A stretch of 64,000 nt of DNA from CAWARU01 sp963784575 (GTDB taxonomy: Bacteria > Pseudomonadota > Gammaproteobacteria > UBA6186 > Azoamicaceae). Shown piece after piece: positions 1 through 8,434 of this stretch (position 1 is the first letter of the stretch; each line of letters starts with the position of its first letter). The notes beneath the pieces were generated by a model. It was not told where the DNA came from. It was given only the letters and a program-made list of their open reading frames with translations, and ran no database searches. Both the position numbers and the translations under genes were made by a program. Where the stretch lies: assembly GCA_963784575.1 (NCBI GenBank), contig CAWARU010000001.1, positions 3,162,001-3,226,000 of the forward strand, written 5' to 3'.

Positions 1-2169
1 CTTCGTATTTCACTTAGAATATCATTGTTATTGTAATAAGAAGCGAGCTTAATGTAGCATTTGATAAGTGAAAACCTATCCAAAGGAGAAAATGTATTTA
101 ATTCCACAATTCTTTTATAGAAAAGGATGATAAAATTATTCTGATCTTCCTTAAAAACCCTATTCGAAAAATCCAGTAGCTCTTTAGGATTTTTACTATC
201 CAGATAGAGTGTGCAGCACATCAGATTTTCAGTGATTTTGCTGGTATCGGTGCCTGGATTTGCAAATGATAATGCCTGTTGAAAAAGTAAGCGTGCGTGA
301 GAGAAGTCTTTTAATTTCAAGAAGTCTGAACCCCGAAATTCAAGATTCTCACTTAAATTTTTGTACAACATTCTATTACTTTCTTCAAACTTCAGACCTT
401 CAACTTGGAGTATTTGCAATGCTTCTTGCATCGCAGAAATAGCTTCTGTTCTTTGATTAAGTTTAAGTAGAGTGGCACAGATATTAAGAAGGATGGAGCT
501 GGTTTTGAGCTTATTAGTTGAACTTAGGTTGAGTTCTTTCGACTGTAGATAAAGTGCTAATGCAGAATTATAATCAGAGCAGGCAAATATTTTTGAGCCA
601 AAATCACAGAATCTGGTTGTAAAATAATCAAGATTTTCTTTAATCTCAATTAAACATTCTTTTGTTGCAAGCTGTAAAGCTTGCTTTACATGGTAAGCTG
701 TTCCAGTATGATTTCGAAGTCTAGATTGAAGCAAACAGATATCTGTGTGGTCTAGCATTAACTGAAATTTAGTAGAATATAGGGAATCCAATTGCAAAGT
801 TATTAATCTCAAAGATAACGCATCTTTAAAAGCTGAATTTGCGATAAACTTATTGATGCAAGGCATGGCTAGATCCCTAAATGATTTGGCATATTCTGGC
901 TGTAATGGAGCAGGTAACATTTTTGCCAAATAGACTACCTGTTGTGTAGCTTTTGTGGCTTCATCCATGTTCTGTAGCAACAGATAGTTGTAAGTAAGGG
1001 ATAATTGCAGTTCAATTAATTTGGCAACTTGGATGGTAGGGGCTGAATACATCAATTTCAAGGCAATTTCATAAAAAGGAATAGAGCGCACATCATTGCC
1101 TTGATTATATTCTCTTGCATGAACGATGAAATGATCACTTAATACTTGACACCATTGGCTAACAAAATACTTTTTATTCATGTTACTAAGTGCTTTGTTG
1201 GCCAAATCCAAAGCTTCTTGCCATAAAGAAAGCTTAAAGTAACAACGACAAATATGCATGGTAAGCAAGTAAGGTTCTGTGTTCCATGGATAAGTAAACA
1301 TCTGTGCTGATTCAAAGCATTTCAATGCTTCGTTGACAGCTCCACTGTTAAATAGATCATTGCCAAATTGAAAGAGTGCGCCGGCAAACCTTTGATAATG
1401 AATTTTATCTCCAGCTGAATAGAAAATATCATGAGCTTCTTCAAGAATTTTTTCTATGATAATCTTTGTTTCATCTATATTTTTTAAATTTAGCAATATT
1501 CTTCCAATACTAACAAGATCAACTAGGGTATTAGTACTGTCTGTCACATCCATGGTTAATGCTATTGCATAGAGTTGCAGTGCTTCTTCGTAAGCATTGT
1601 TTTTAAGAAATTCCTCACCACACATTTTAAATGGTTCGCATAAGGTTCGATAATTATTTCTTTCCGAAGGCAGCAGTTTGTTATAATTTAAAATTGCTTT
1701 TTTGGCTGCTGCGGATGCGGAGGGTATATCATTTAACTTTATATAGTCACGGCATATCATTAGGTTTAAGCGAAGGCCTGGAGCTTGATTTTCAGTACTA
1801 AAATAGGTTTCCTGGAGTTCCAAGCATTTCAGAGCCAGGGGCAGAGCATCCTTTAAGGCGCCGTTTTCTTGCAATAATTGATAGCACAGCGTCAGGCGTT
1901 TTATGAAATTCTGGCATTCTTCTAAGTGTTCACTGTCAAATTTCAATTTTTCAGCAATGGTGAGTGCTTCTTTTGAAATAGAGGCTGCTTTTTTGACTTG
2001 CTTTAACAGCAAATAAGCTTCACAAAGCTCCAAAAGGCATAAAATTTTGTCGATTGGGTCGCTTAGGGCCTGTAATCTTAATAGTAAAAGATTTTTCAGG
2101 GATTCGATTCGGAAGCTCTTGATTTCGAATAGATGTAGTTTCACTGGTTAATTTAATAATACTGGCCAT
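1..2169 (-). CDS. TPR-repeat protein, 5' part only (runs off left edge); frame break near start
   Basis: The minus strand is open from about 2144 to the window edge and encodes over 700 residues of helix-turn-helix repeats of TPR type (segments such as NAYEEALQLYAIAL and EALKCFESAQ). No catalytic motif is visible. It is probably a protein-interaction scaffold, and the C-terminus lies outside the window. The start is unclear. An ATG at 2169 has a good ribosome site (AGGA, 8 nt upstream) and begins MASIIKLTSETTS, but that frame stops after about 50 codons. The long frame can only begin at a GTG at 2144 without a ribosome site. Skipping one A in the A5 run at 2092-2096 joins the two frames smoothly. 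Either a one-base insertion or a weak GTG start explains this. TPR nature is fairly sure; the role is unknown. Confidence 0.7.
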
Positions 2170-2405
2170 GGAGTAATTCCTGCATTAATTGGTAATTTTA
2201 AGAGAATATGCGCATCAAATAAGAGTTAGATGATAACACAAATGGATTAAAAATTGAATAAATAGTAAGTAAATAATCTGGTATTTTTCAGGATTTACAA
2301 TTAAAACAGTATTCATTAAAACTTTTAGTTATAAAACCAAATTATGCTAAAAGTTGAGAAAAGATCAGATAAAATAGTTAGAATAATTTCTAAAAACCCT
2401 GTTGC

Positions 2406-2434
2406 TTGTTTAGCGAAGCCGCTTTCTGTATAAT
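2406..2434 (+). promoter_or_regulatory. candidate sigma-70 promoter for ndk
   Basis: TTGTTT at 2406-2411 is followed by a 17-nt spacer and a consensus TATAAT at 2429-2434. Transcription would start near 2441, about 55 nt before the ndk start codon. The -10 box is perfect; the -35 matches four of six bases. Confidence 0.6.
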
Positions 2435-2494
2435 AAATTCTTGATTTTACACAGTTCCTTTTTATTCAAAATACAACGGTTACCGGAGAAATAT

Positions 2495-2923
2495 ATGGCC
2501 ATTGAACAAACCCTATCCATCATTAAACCCGATGCAGTTGCCAAAAATGTCATAGGCAAAATTATCAGCAAATTTGAGGATGCAGGCCTTAAGGTCGTTG
2601 CAGCGAAAATGATTCGTTTGAGCAAAGAACGCGCTGAAGCATTTTACGATGTCCACAGAGGCAAGCCATTCTACGATGGATTAGTGAAGTTTGTGAGCTC
2701 GGGTCCTGTTTTAGTACAGGTGTTAGAAGGCGAAAATGCTATTCTCAAAAACCGTGACATTATGGGCGCTACAAATCCCAAAGATGCCAAACCAGGCACT
2801 ATTCGTGCAGAGTATGCGAACAGCATCGATGAAAATGCAGTTCATGGTTCAGATGCAGTAGAAACAGCAAAAACTGAAATCGCATTTTTCTTCAGTCCCG
2901 CTGAAATTTTTTCGAGATCTTAA
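2495..2923 (+). CDS. ndk: nucleoside diphosphate kinase
   Basis: Transfers the gamma phosphate from ATP to nucleoside diphosphates in the cytoplasm, balancing NTP and dNTP pools. From the ATG at 2495 the protein is 142 residues, the usual bacterial length. It opens AIEQTLSIIKPDAV and has the active-site block NAVHGSD with the phosphorylated histidine at residue 117. A longer reading from 2441 would add 18 residues that no Ndk has, and GGAG at 2484 sits at the right distance for the 2495 start. It lies directly upstream of rlmN, as in many gammaproteobacteria, with a promoter candidate in front. Identification is firm. Confidence 0.97.
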   Translation: MAIEQTLSIIKPDAVAKNVIGKIISKFEDAGLKVVAAKMIRLSKERAEAFYDVHRGKPFYDGLVKFVSSGPVLVQVLEGENAILKNRDIMGATNPKDAKPGTIRAEYANSIDENAVHGSDAVETAKTEIAFFFSPAEIFSRS

Positions 2924-2979
2924 AATTTTAAGAGATAGATAAAAAGATAGATAAAGAGAGAGCTGGATTTAGGTAATTT

Positions 2980-4125
2980 ATGAAAAATCTCTTGGATTTG
3001 AGTAAAGCAGAGATGACAGAATTTTTCATCGAACTCGGTGAAAAACGCTTTCGTGCTGATCAAGTCTTTAAGTGGATCCATAAATATGGCATGGATGATT
3101 TTGCCAACATGTCAGATCTTTCCAAATCGCTTCGTGAACGCCTGCAAATTCTGTGCGAGGTAAAAGCACCAGAAATTGCAAGTGAAAATCTATCGAGCGA
3201 TGGCACCATTAAGTGGCTGCTAAAGCTTAACGATGGTAACCATATCGAAACTGTGTTTATCCCAGAATCCGATCGCGGCACGCTTTGCGTCTCTTCACAA
3301 GTCGGTTGTGCGCTCGATTGCAGTTTTTGTTCTACCGGCAAGCAAGGCTTCAGCCGCAATCTTTCAGTATCAGAGATCATTGGCCAAGTTTGGCTTGCAG
3401 CCAGGAGATTAAAAATATTAAATAATCCAGCGCCTGGTGACAAAACCATCACCAATGTCGTGATGATGGGCATGGGGGAACCCTTATTGAACTTTGATCC
3501 TGTGGTCAAAGCCATGTCTATCATGCGCGATGACAATGCCTATGCTCTACCGCGCAAAAGAGTTACTTTAAGCACCGCCGGCATGGTGCCAAAGATTGAT
3601 GAGTTGAAAGAAAAAGCAGATGTTGCTTTGGCTATCTCCTTGCATGCACCAAACGATGAATTGCGTAATGTCTTAGTGCCCTTAAATCGAAAATATCCAA
3701 TTCGTGTGCTAATCGAAGCTTGCAAACGCTATGCAGATGGTAATCGACAAAGAAGAATTGTGATCGAATACATCATGCTAAAGGGTATCAACGATACACT
3801 TTTTCATGCCAAGCAATTGGTGAAAGTGTTGGAGGGGCTGCCTTGCAAAGTGAATCTCATTCCGTTTAATCCACATGAAGGCACCGAGTATGTGAGATCT
3901 GCATCTCACGACATACAAAATTTTCGGTTTGCCTTGATAAGAGCGGGTTTTATCACCACTGTCCGTAAAACGCGTGGTGAGGACATTGACGCTGCCTGTG
4001 GGCAATTGGTGGGGAGAGTCATCGATCGCACCGAACGTTCCAGAAGATGGCGTGAAAGAAAATTGAAATTGCGAATTAATGAGCAACCCAGGGAGGAAGG
4101 ATCATGGATCGAAAAAAGCGCGTAG
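2980..4125 (+). CDS. rlmN: 23S rRNA A2503 / tRNA A37 C2-methyltransferase (radical SAM)
   Basis: Dual-specificity RNA methyltransferase that methylates C2 of A2503 in 23S rRNA and A37 in some tRNAs, aiding translational fidelity. The 381-residue protein has the radical SAM cluster motif CALDCSFC with Cys110, Cys114 and Cys117. It also has the downstream GMGEPLLN motif that contacts SAM and a C-terminal DIDAACGQL block holding the mechanistic cysteine. Length and order of motifs are normal. It follows ndk by 56 nt and overlaps the next gene pilW by 22 nt, suggesting one transcript. Identification is firm. Confidence 0.97.
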   Translation: MKNLLDLSKAEMTEFFIELGEKRFRADQVFKWIHKYGMDDFANMSDLSKSLRERLQILCEVKAPEIASENLSSDGTIKWLLKLNDGNHIETVFIPESDRGTLCVSSQVGCALDCSFCSTGKQGFSRNLSVSEIIGQVWLAARRLKILNNPAPGDKTITNVVMMGMGEPLLNFDPVVKAMSIMRDDNAYALPRKRVTLSTAGMVPKIDELKEKADVALAISLHAPNDELRNVLVPLNRKYPIRVLIEACKRYADGNRQRRIVIEYIMLKGINDTLFHAKQLVKVLEGLPCKVNLIPFNPHEGTEYVRSASHDIQNFRFALIRAGFITTVRKTRGEDIDAACGQLVGRVIDRTERSRRWRERKLKLRINEQPREEGSWIEKSA

Positions 4126-4958
4126 CTTTGCCACTATTTCTTGTAGTTCTAGTGTCTAGTCTCTTTTTAAATCTCATGGGATGTAATCCATCATCTACGA
4201 CTGAAGCAAAAAAAGACATTGAAAAAGATCCCGTATTGTTAGCTACCGGTCATGAATCAATCGATCCGCCGCCTCCTGAACTTCAAAAAGCGGCATTGGT
4301 GAATGTCGAAATGGGTTTAGGCTATTTAAGCCAGGGTAATACTTCACGCGCCAAAAGCAAATTCATCCATGCGTTGAAATTAGCACCGACGTCACATGAA
4401 GTACATACTGCAATGGCTTTTTTCCTCGAGAAAGTGGGAGACATTAAAGAATCCGAAAAAGAACACCGCAAGGCTATTCGTTATGGCAGCGGCAAAGGAG
4501 CTGTTTACAACAATTATGGTGCTTTTCTCTGTCGTCAAGGCCGCATGAAGGAGGCCGACGTGACTTTCCAGAAAGCGCTTTTAGACAAGCAGTATGAACG
4601 TACTGCGGAAGTCTATGAAAATGCCGGCATGTGTTCCATGAAGGCCGAAGATATGGCAGCTGCCGAAAATTATTTTAAAACAGCTTTGATGCGGGATCCG
4701 AGACGCAGCAATACCATGCTAGAGCTAGCAGCCTTGAATTTGAAGCAAGGAAATTTTCAAGAAGCAAAAACCTATTTGAACCACTATAAGCAAACTTCAG
4801 AGCCTTCTGCGCGATCTCTTTGGCTTGGCATACAATTAGCACATCGTACACACGATAGCACTGCTCTTGCTAACCAATCTTTAGTATTGAAAAATCTGTT
4901 TGAATCATCCCCAGAATATCAGCAATATTTGCATTCGGGTATCGGAACTAGTGAATGA
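4104..4958 (+). CDS. pilW: type IV pilus biogenesis/stability lipoprotein PilW (PilF), TPR
   Basis: Outer-membrane pilotin-like lipoprotein that in type IV pilus systems helps the secretin assemble. The 284-residue product has a signal peptide with lipobox LMGC (Cys27), then several TPR repeats (for example GLGYLSQGNTSRAKSKF and NNYGAFLCRQGRMKEAD). It starts inside the end of rlmN and its stop overlaps the next start (ATGA), so translation is probably coupled through to hisS. Its place between rlmN and hisS is typical of gammaproteobacteria. The rodZ and ispG genes that often follow are not here. Family assignment is strong; whether a functional pilus exists cannot be told from the window. 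Confidence 0.88.
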   Translation: MDRKKRVALPLFLVVLVSSLFLNLMGCNPSSTTEAKKDIEKDPVLLATGHESIDPPPPELQKAALVNVEMGLGYLSQGNTSRAKSKFIHALKLAPTSHEVHTAMAFFLEKVGDIKESEKEHRKAIRYGSGKGAVYNNYGAFLCRQGRMKEADVTFQKALLDKQYERTAEVYENAGMCSMKAEDMAAAENYFKTALMRDPRRSNTMLELAALNLKQGNFQEAKTYLNHYKQTSEPSARSLWLGIQLAHRTHDSTALANQSLVLKNLFESSPEYQQYLHSGIGTSE

Positions 4959-6271
4959 AACGGAACGAAAGCATGAGTACGAATACACGCATCCAATCCA
5001 TCAAAGGCATGCCAGATATCCTGCCAAAGACAGTACCTTTGTGGCAGAGATTTGAGACCCTCTGGCGGCAACTGATGCTGGTATATGGCTATGAAGAAAT
5101 TCGTTTTCCTATTGTTGAAAACACCAAGCTCTTTAAGAGATCGATTGGTGAAGTTACCGATATCGTCGAAAAAGAAATGTTTACTTTTGTTGATAATGAT
5201 GGAGACAGCATTAGCTTGCGCCCAGAAGGCACTGCAGGCTGCGTACGGGCTGGTATCGAACATGGCATTTTGTATCACAACACACAACGTTTGTGGTACA
5301 TGGGCCCTATGTTTCGTTATGAAAATCCTCAGAAAGGCCGTTATCGACAGTTTCATCATGCGGGCATTGAGGCATTTGGTTTTAAGGGCCCGGACATTGA
5401 AGCAGAACATATTATGCTCTTGGCACGTTTGTGGCGCTGGCTAGGTTTGGAGGAAGTACTTTCTCTGCAAATCAATAGCCTGGGTTCAAAAGAAACCCGA
5501 GGTGCTTATAGAGACGCTTTGGTGGAGTACTTCACTAAATACCATTCAGATTTGGATGAAGACAGTCAGCGTCGCTTAAACAGCAATCCGCTGCGAATCT
5601 TAGACAGCAAAAATCCAAGACTTGCCCACATCATTCAAGGGGCACCGCAAAGCTATGATTATTTAAGCGATGAGGATAAAGCCCATTTTGAGTTATTTCA
5701 GCAATATCTTAGAGATGCTAGAATACCTTTTGCAGTGAATCCGCGCATTGTGCGTGGCTTGGATTACTATAATCGCACCGTTTATGAATGGATTTCACAC
5801 AGCAAGCAGCTGGGATCGCAGAATGCCGTTGCTGCTGGCGGCCGCTATGATGGCCTGGTTCAGCAACTGGGAGAAGAAGCCACTCCTGGGGTTGGGTTTG
5901 GAATTGGAATAGAGCGTGTTGTGCTTCTGCTAGAGGCCCTTCAGGAAGTGAAAGCTTCAGAGTCTGATGTCTATTTTATTGCTGTGGGAGAGAAAGCAGA
6001 AAGACAGGCATTGATTAAAGCAGAAAAGCTTCGAGATTTGTTCCCAAAACTCAAAATCATGACAAATTGTGGAGGCGGGAATTTCAAATCACAATTTAAG
6101 CGAGCCGATAAGAGCGGCGCTAAGATTGCCTTAATTTTGGGTGAGAATGAATTGGATTCAGGAAGTTTTAGCATCAAATTTCTGCGCGAAGAGCGTGAGC
6201 AAATTACGATAGCGGAAGGGGATATTGGAAAATTTTTAGGGGAATTAAAGGTAACTACTCAGGTAACTTAA
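4955..6271 (+). CDS. hisS: histidyl-tRNA synthetase
   Basis: Class II aminoacyl-tRNA synthetase that charges tRNA-His. The protein shows the opening IKGMPDILP, class II motif 2 region LRPEGTAGCVRA, the histidine-specific segments VRGLDYYNRTVYE and AAGGRYDGL, and motif 3 GFGIGIERV, followed by an anticodon-binding domain. From 4955 it is 438 residues; the ATG at 4973 would give 432 residues beginning MSTNTRIQ, closer to relatives. The 4955 ATG overlaps the pilW stop by 4 nt, which favours coupled translation, so both starts remain possible. It is followed by a hairpin and yfgM. Essential gene, intact. Confidence 0.97.
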   Translation: MKRNESMSTNTRIQSIKGMPDILPKTVPLWQRFETLWRQLMLVYGYEEIRFPIVENTKLFKRSIGEVTDIVEKEMFTFVDNDGDSISLRPEGTAGCVRAGIEHGILYHNTQRLWYMGPMFRYENPQKGRYRQFHHAGIEAFGFKGPDIEAEHIMLLARLWRWLGLEEVLSLQINSLGSKETRGAYRDALVEYFTKYHSDLDEDSQRRLNSNPLRILDSKNPRLAHIIQGAPQSYDYLSDEDKAHFELFQQYLRDARIPFAVNPRIVRGLDYYNRTVYEWISHSKQLGSQNAVAAGGRYDGLVQQLGEEATPGVGFGIGIERVVLLLEALQEVKASESDVYFIAVGEKAERQALIKAEKLRDLFPKLKIMTNCGGGNFKSQFKRADKSGAKIALILGENELDSGSFSIKFLREEREQITIAEGDIGKFLGELKVTTQVT

Positions 6272-6338
6272 GTTTGCAACTTGAGTTTGTGACTCAAAGT
6301 TTGTAACTAAAAGTTTGTAATTCGATTAGGTGTGGTAA

Positions 6339-6358
6339 AACGCCCAAAGATGGGCGTT
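6339..6358 (+). terminator. short GC-rich hairpin between hisS and yfgM
   Basis: AACGCCC at 6339-6345 pairs perfectly with GGGCGTT at 6352-6358 around a 6-nt loop. No T-run follows, and the yfgM ribosome site (AAGGAGGTG) begins soon after. It may therefore be an attenuating or RNA-processing hairpin rather than a full terminator. Confidence 0.45.
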
Positions 6359-6383
6359 CAAGAACAGTAGAAGGAGGTGCATT

Positions 6384-6989
6384 ATGGAGTTTCAACAAAC
6401 AGCAGGTTGGCAAAGATATATCAAACTAATTGTGGTGTTAGTCTGTCTCGCCTTATTTGGTGTGGGCGCTTGGCAGTACACCGAGGCACAAAAGCGTAAA
6501 AAAATTGAAGAAGCTTCTGCGCATTACGAAACGATGCTGCTTGCAGCACGGAATAAAGAAATGAAAAAGGCTGGTGAAGAGGCGCAGCAATTGGTTCAAG
6601 AGTATTCTCGCACCACGTATGCACCGCTTGCCTCAATGATGTTGGCACGCATCGCTGTAGAAAAAGGGGATACCGATAAGGCGATGGATCATTTGAAGTC
6701 AGCCATTCAGGCCGGTGCAAAAGGCCCAGTTGAGCCCATTGCCAGAGTCAGGCTAGCAAGAATTCTTATTTCAGAATCAAAGTATGATGAAGCATTAAAA
6801 GTGTTGCAAGACTACAGCAAGGATGGTTATACCACGCTTATTGAAGAAGCTAAAGGTGATATCTATGTTAAGCAAAATGATTTGAAAAAAGCCAAGGAAT
6901 CTTATTTGCTGGCGCTTCGATCTGCACCACAAGGTGTACCCACTACTTTGCTGCAATTGAAAAGCGCTGACATACTAGAAGCCAAATAG
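6384..6989 (+). CDS. yfgM: YfgM family, ancillary SecYEG translocon subunit
   Basis: Inner-membrane protein with a periplasmic TPR-like domain; in E. coli YfgM pairs with PpiD at the Sec translocon to aid periplasmic protein folding. The 201-residue product has one N-terminal membrane segment (about residues 14-34, YIKLIVVLVCLALFGVGAW). Repeated helical units follow (DTDKAMDHLKSAI, KYDEALKVLQDY, DLKKAKESYLLAL). Size and topology match the family. It sits between hisS and bamB as in E. coli. The ribosome site AAGGAGGTG upstream is very strong. Confidence is high because sequence, size and synteny agree. Confidence 0.88.
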   Translation: MEFQQTAGWQRYIKLIVVLVCLALFGVGAWQYTEAQKRKKIEEASAHYETMLLAARNKEMKKAGEEAQQLVQEYSRTTYAPLASMMLARIAVEKGDTDKAMDHLKSAIQAGAKGPVEPIARVRLARILISESKYDEALKVLQDYSKDGYTTLIEEAKGDIYVKQNDLKKAKESYLLALRSAPQGVPTTLLQLKSADILEAK

Positions 6990-7000
6990 TGGTAAGAGAG

Positions 7001-7146
7001 TAGGGCCTGTTGACAATTCGCTAGGTTGAGCCAGAAATCATTGATTTCTGAGCACCGTAGCGCAGTTTATATTGAAATAAATGAGCAACGGAGCACAAGA
7101 AATTAATGATTTATGGCCAACATAGTAGAATTGTCAACAGGCCCTA
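7001..7146. repeat. 146-bp foldback (MITE-like) inverted-repeat element
   Basis: The ends TAGGGCCTGTTGACAATTC (7001-7019) and its exact reverse complement (7128-7146) form a perfect 19-bp terminal inverted repeat. The interior of each arm is also largely self-complementary, so nearly the whole element can fold into one long imperfect hairpin with a central loop near 7075. It carries no coding frame. It lies between yfgM and bamB, which would otherwise be adjacent in one operon. The structure fits a non-autonomous transposon relic or a large REP-type palindrome. Confidence 0.75.
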
Positions 7147-7174
7147 GAAAAAGAGATAGATAGGAGAGTTTATA

Positions 7175-8374
7175 ATGTACCAGATCTTACGCCAAATTCG
7201 AGCAGTATTGGCAGTTGTTGCTGCGATTTCCGTGCCTGCGGTCATACTTTCAGCTTGCAATCCGGTAGAACATCGTTCTGAAGCAATTCCCAAAAAGAAA
7301 TTGCAGGCCGTAGCGTCCAGAGTCAATCCAAGATTAGTGTGGGCATCAAACAAGGGCTCAGGTGCTAAAAATTCTGAGGTCAAATTAAGACTGGCTCTTG
7401 TCAATAATGCATTGATCAGCGCTGATGCTAAAGGCGCAATTTTTGCGCAAGATCGAAATAGCGGTGAGATTCTGTGGGAGACCAGTACTAAGACTCAGAT
7501 TACCGCTGGTCCTACTATTATTGGCGATCGCGTTTTGGTTGGCACCAAAGACAAAGGCGTCTACGCATTCGACATCACGAATGGCAAGGAACTTTGGAAA
7601 ACACCTCTGTCCGGTGAAGTATTGGCAGCTCCTCAGGGTTCACGCGACATGGTATTTGTCCATGCAATGGATGGCAGCGTTGCCGCTTTGAGTTTGAGCG
7701 ATGGACATGTACTCTGGCGGCAAAGCTTGTCTATCCCACCTATTGTACTGCACGAAAGCAGCAGCCCTGCCGTGGAAAACAATAGAGTTTTCGTCGGGTT
7801 TTCTAATGGACGCTTGATGGCATTGGATCAACAAGATGGATCCTTGAATTGGGAACACGAAGTTGCTATTCCAAGAGGTCGTTCAGATATCCAAAGAATG
7901 GCAGATATTTCTGCAGATCCCATCGTGCGCAATGGTATCGTCTATGTTGTAAGCTATCAAGGTCGCCTTGCGGCACTCAAAGCAGACTCAGGTACTTCCC
8001 TTTGGGAAAGAGATATGTCTTCTTACGCAGGATTTACACTGGATAATTCAGCCATTTATGTGTCTGATGCCCGGGGTTCCGTCATAGCAGTGGATCGCAA
8101 ATCAGGCAAAACATTGTGGGAGCAGGACGGTTTGCAAGGTCGTCGTTTATCCAGGCCTTCTGTTGTAGGAAACACCATTGCTGTAGGCGATGAGGATGGC
8201 TTTTTGCATTGGCTTTCTGCCCATGATGGAACATTTCTATCGCGCACTATGGTGGATAGTAAGGGAATCGAAGCACCTCCTTTGGTACAAAACAATATGC
8301 TTTATGTTTTGGGAAGAGGGGGTAAAGTGGCTGTGTATACTTTGGAAGAGGGTAGCAGCAATAACAATATTTAA
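7175..8374 (+). CDS. bamB: outer membrane assembly lipoprotein BamB
   Basis: Lipoprotein subunit of the BAM complex that folds beta-barrel proteins into the outer membrane. The 399-residue product has a signal peptide ending in lipobox LSAC (Cys28). A PQQ-type beta-propeller follows, with recurrent blades such as GEILWETSTK, GKELWKTPL, GHVLWRQSL, GSLNWEHEV, GTSLWERDM and GKTLWEQDG. Length is normal. TAGGAGAG at 7161 is a good ribosome site for the ATG at 7175. The order yfgM-bamB-der is conserved in gammaproteobacteria. The preceding foldback element may separate it from the yfgM transcript. Identification is firm. Confidence 0.95.
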   Translation: MYQILRQIRAVLAVVAAISVPAVILSACNPVEHRSEAIPKKKLQAVASRVNPRLVWASNKGSGAKNSEVKLRLALVNNALISADAKGAIFAQDRNSGEILWETSTKTQITAGPTIIGDRVLVGTKDKGVYAFDITNGKELWKTPLSGEVLAAPQGSRDMVFVHAMDGSVAALSLSDGHVLWRQSLSIPPIVLHESSSPAVENNRVFVGFSNGRLMALDQQDGSLNWEHEVAIPRGRSDIQRMADISADPIVRNGIVYVVSYQGRLAALKADSGTSLWERDMSSYAGFTLDNSAIYVSDARGSVIAVDRKSGKTLWEQDGLQGRRLSRPSVVGNTIAVGDEDGFLHWLSAHDGTFLSRTMVDSKGIEAPPLVQNNMLYVLGRGGKVAVYTLEEGSSNNNI

Positions 8375-8434
8375 TGAAGTCAAGGTCTCCGGCTTTAATG
8401 TAGACAAAAGGTCTAGGACAAGGCGATAACGTTA

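Noticed and set aside
5085..5444. 119-codon plus frame inside hisS
   Set aside because: Out-of-frame shadow of an essential conserved gene.
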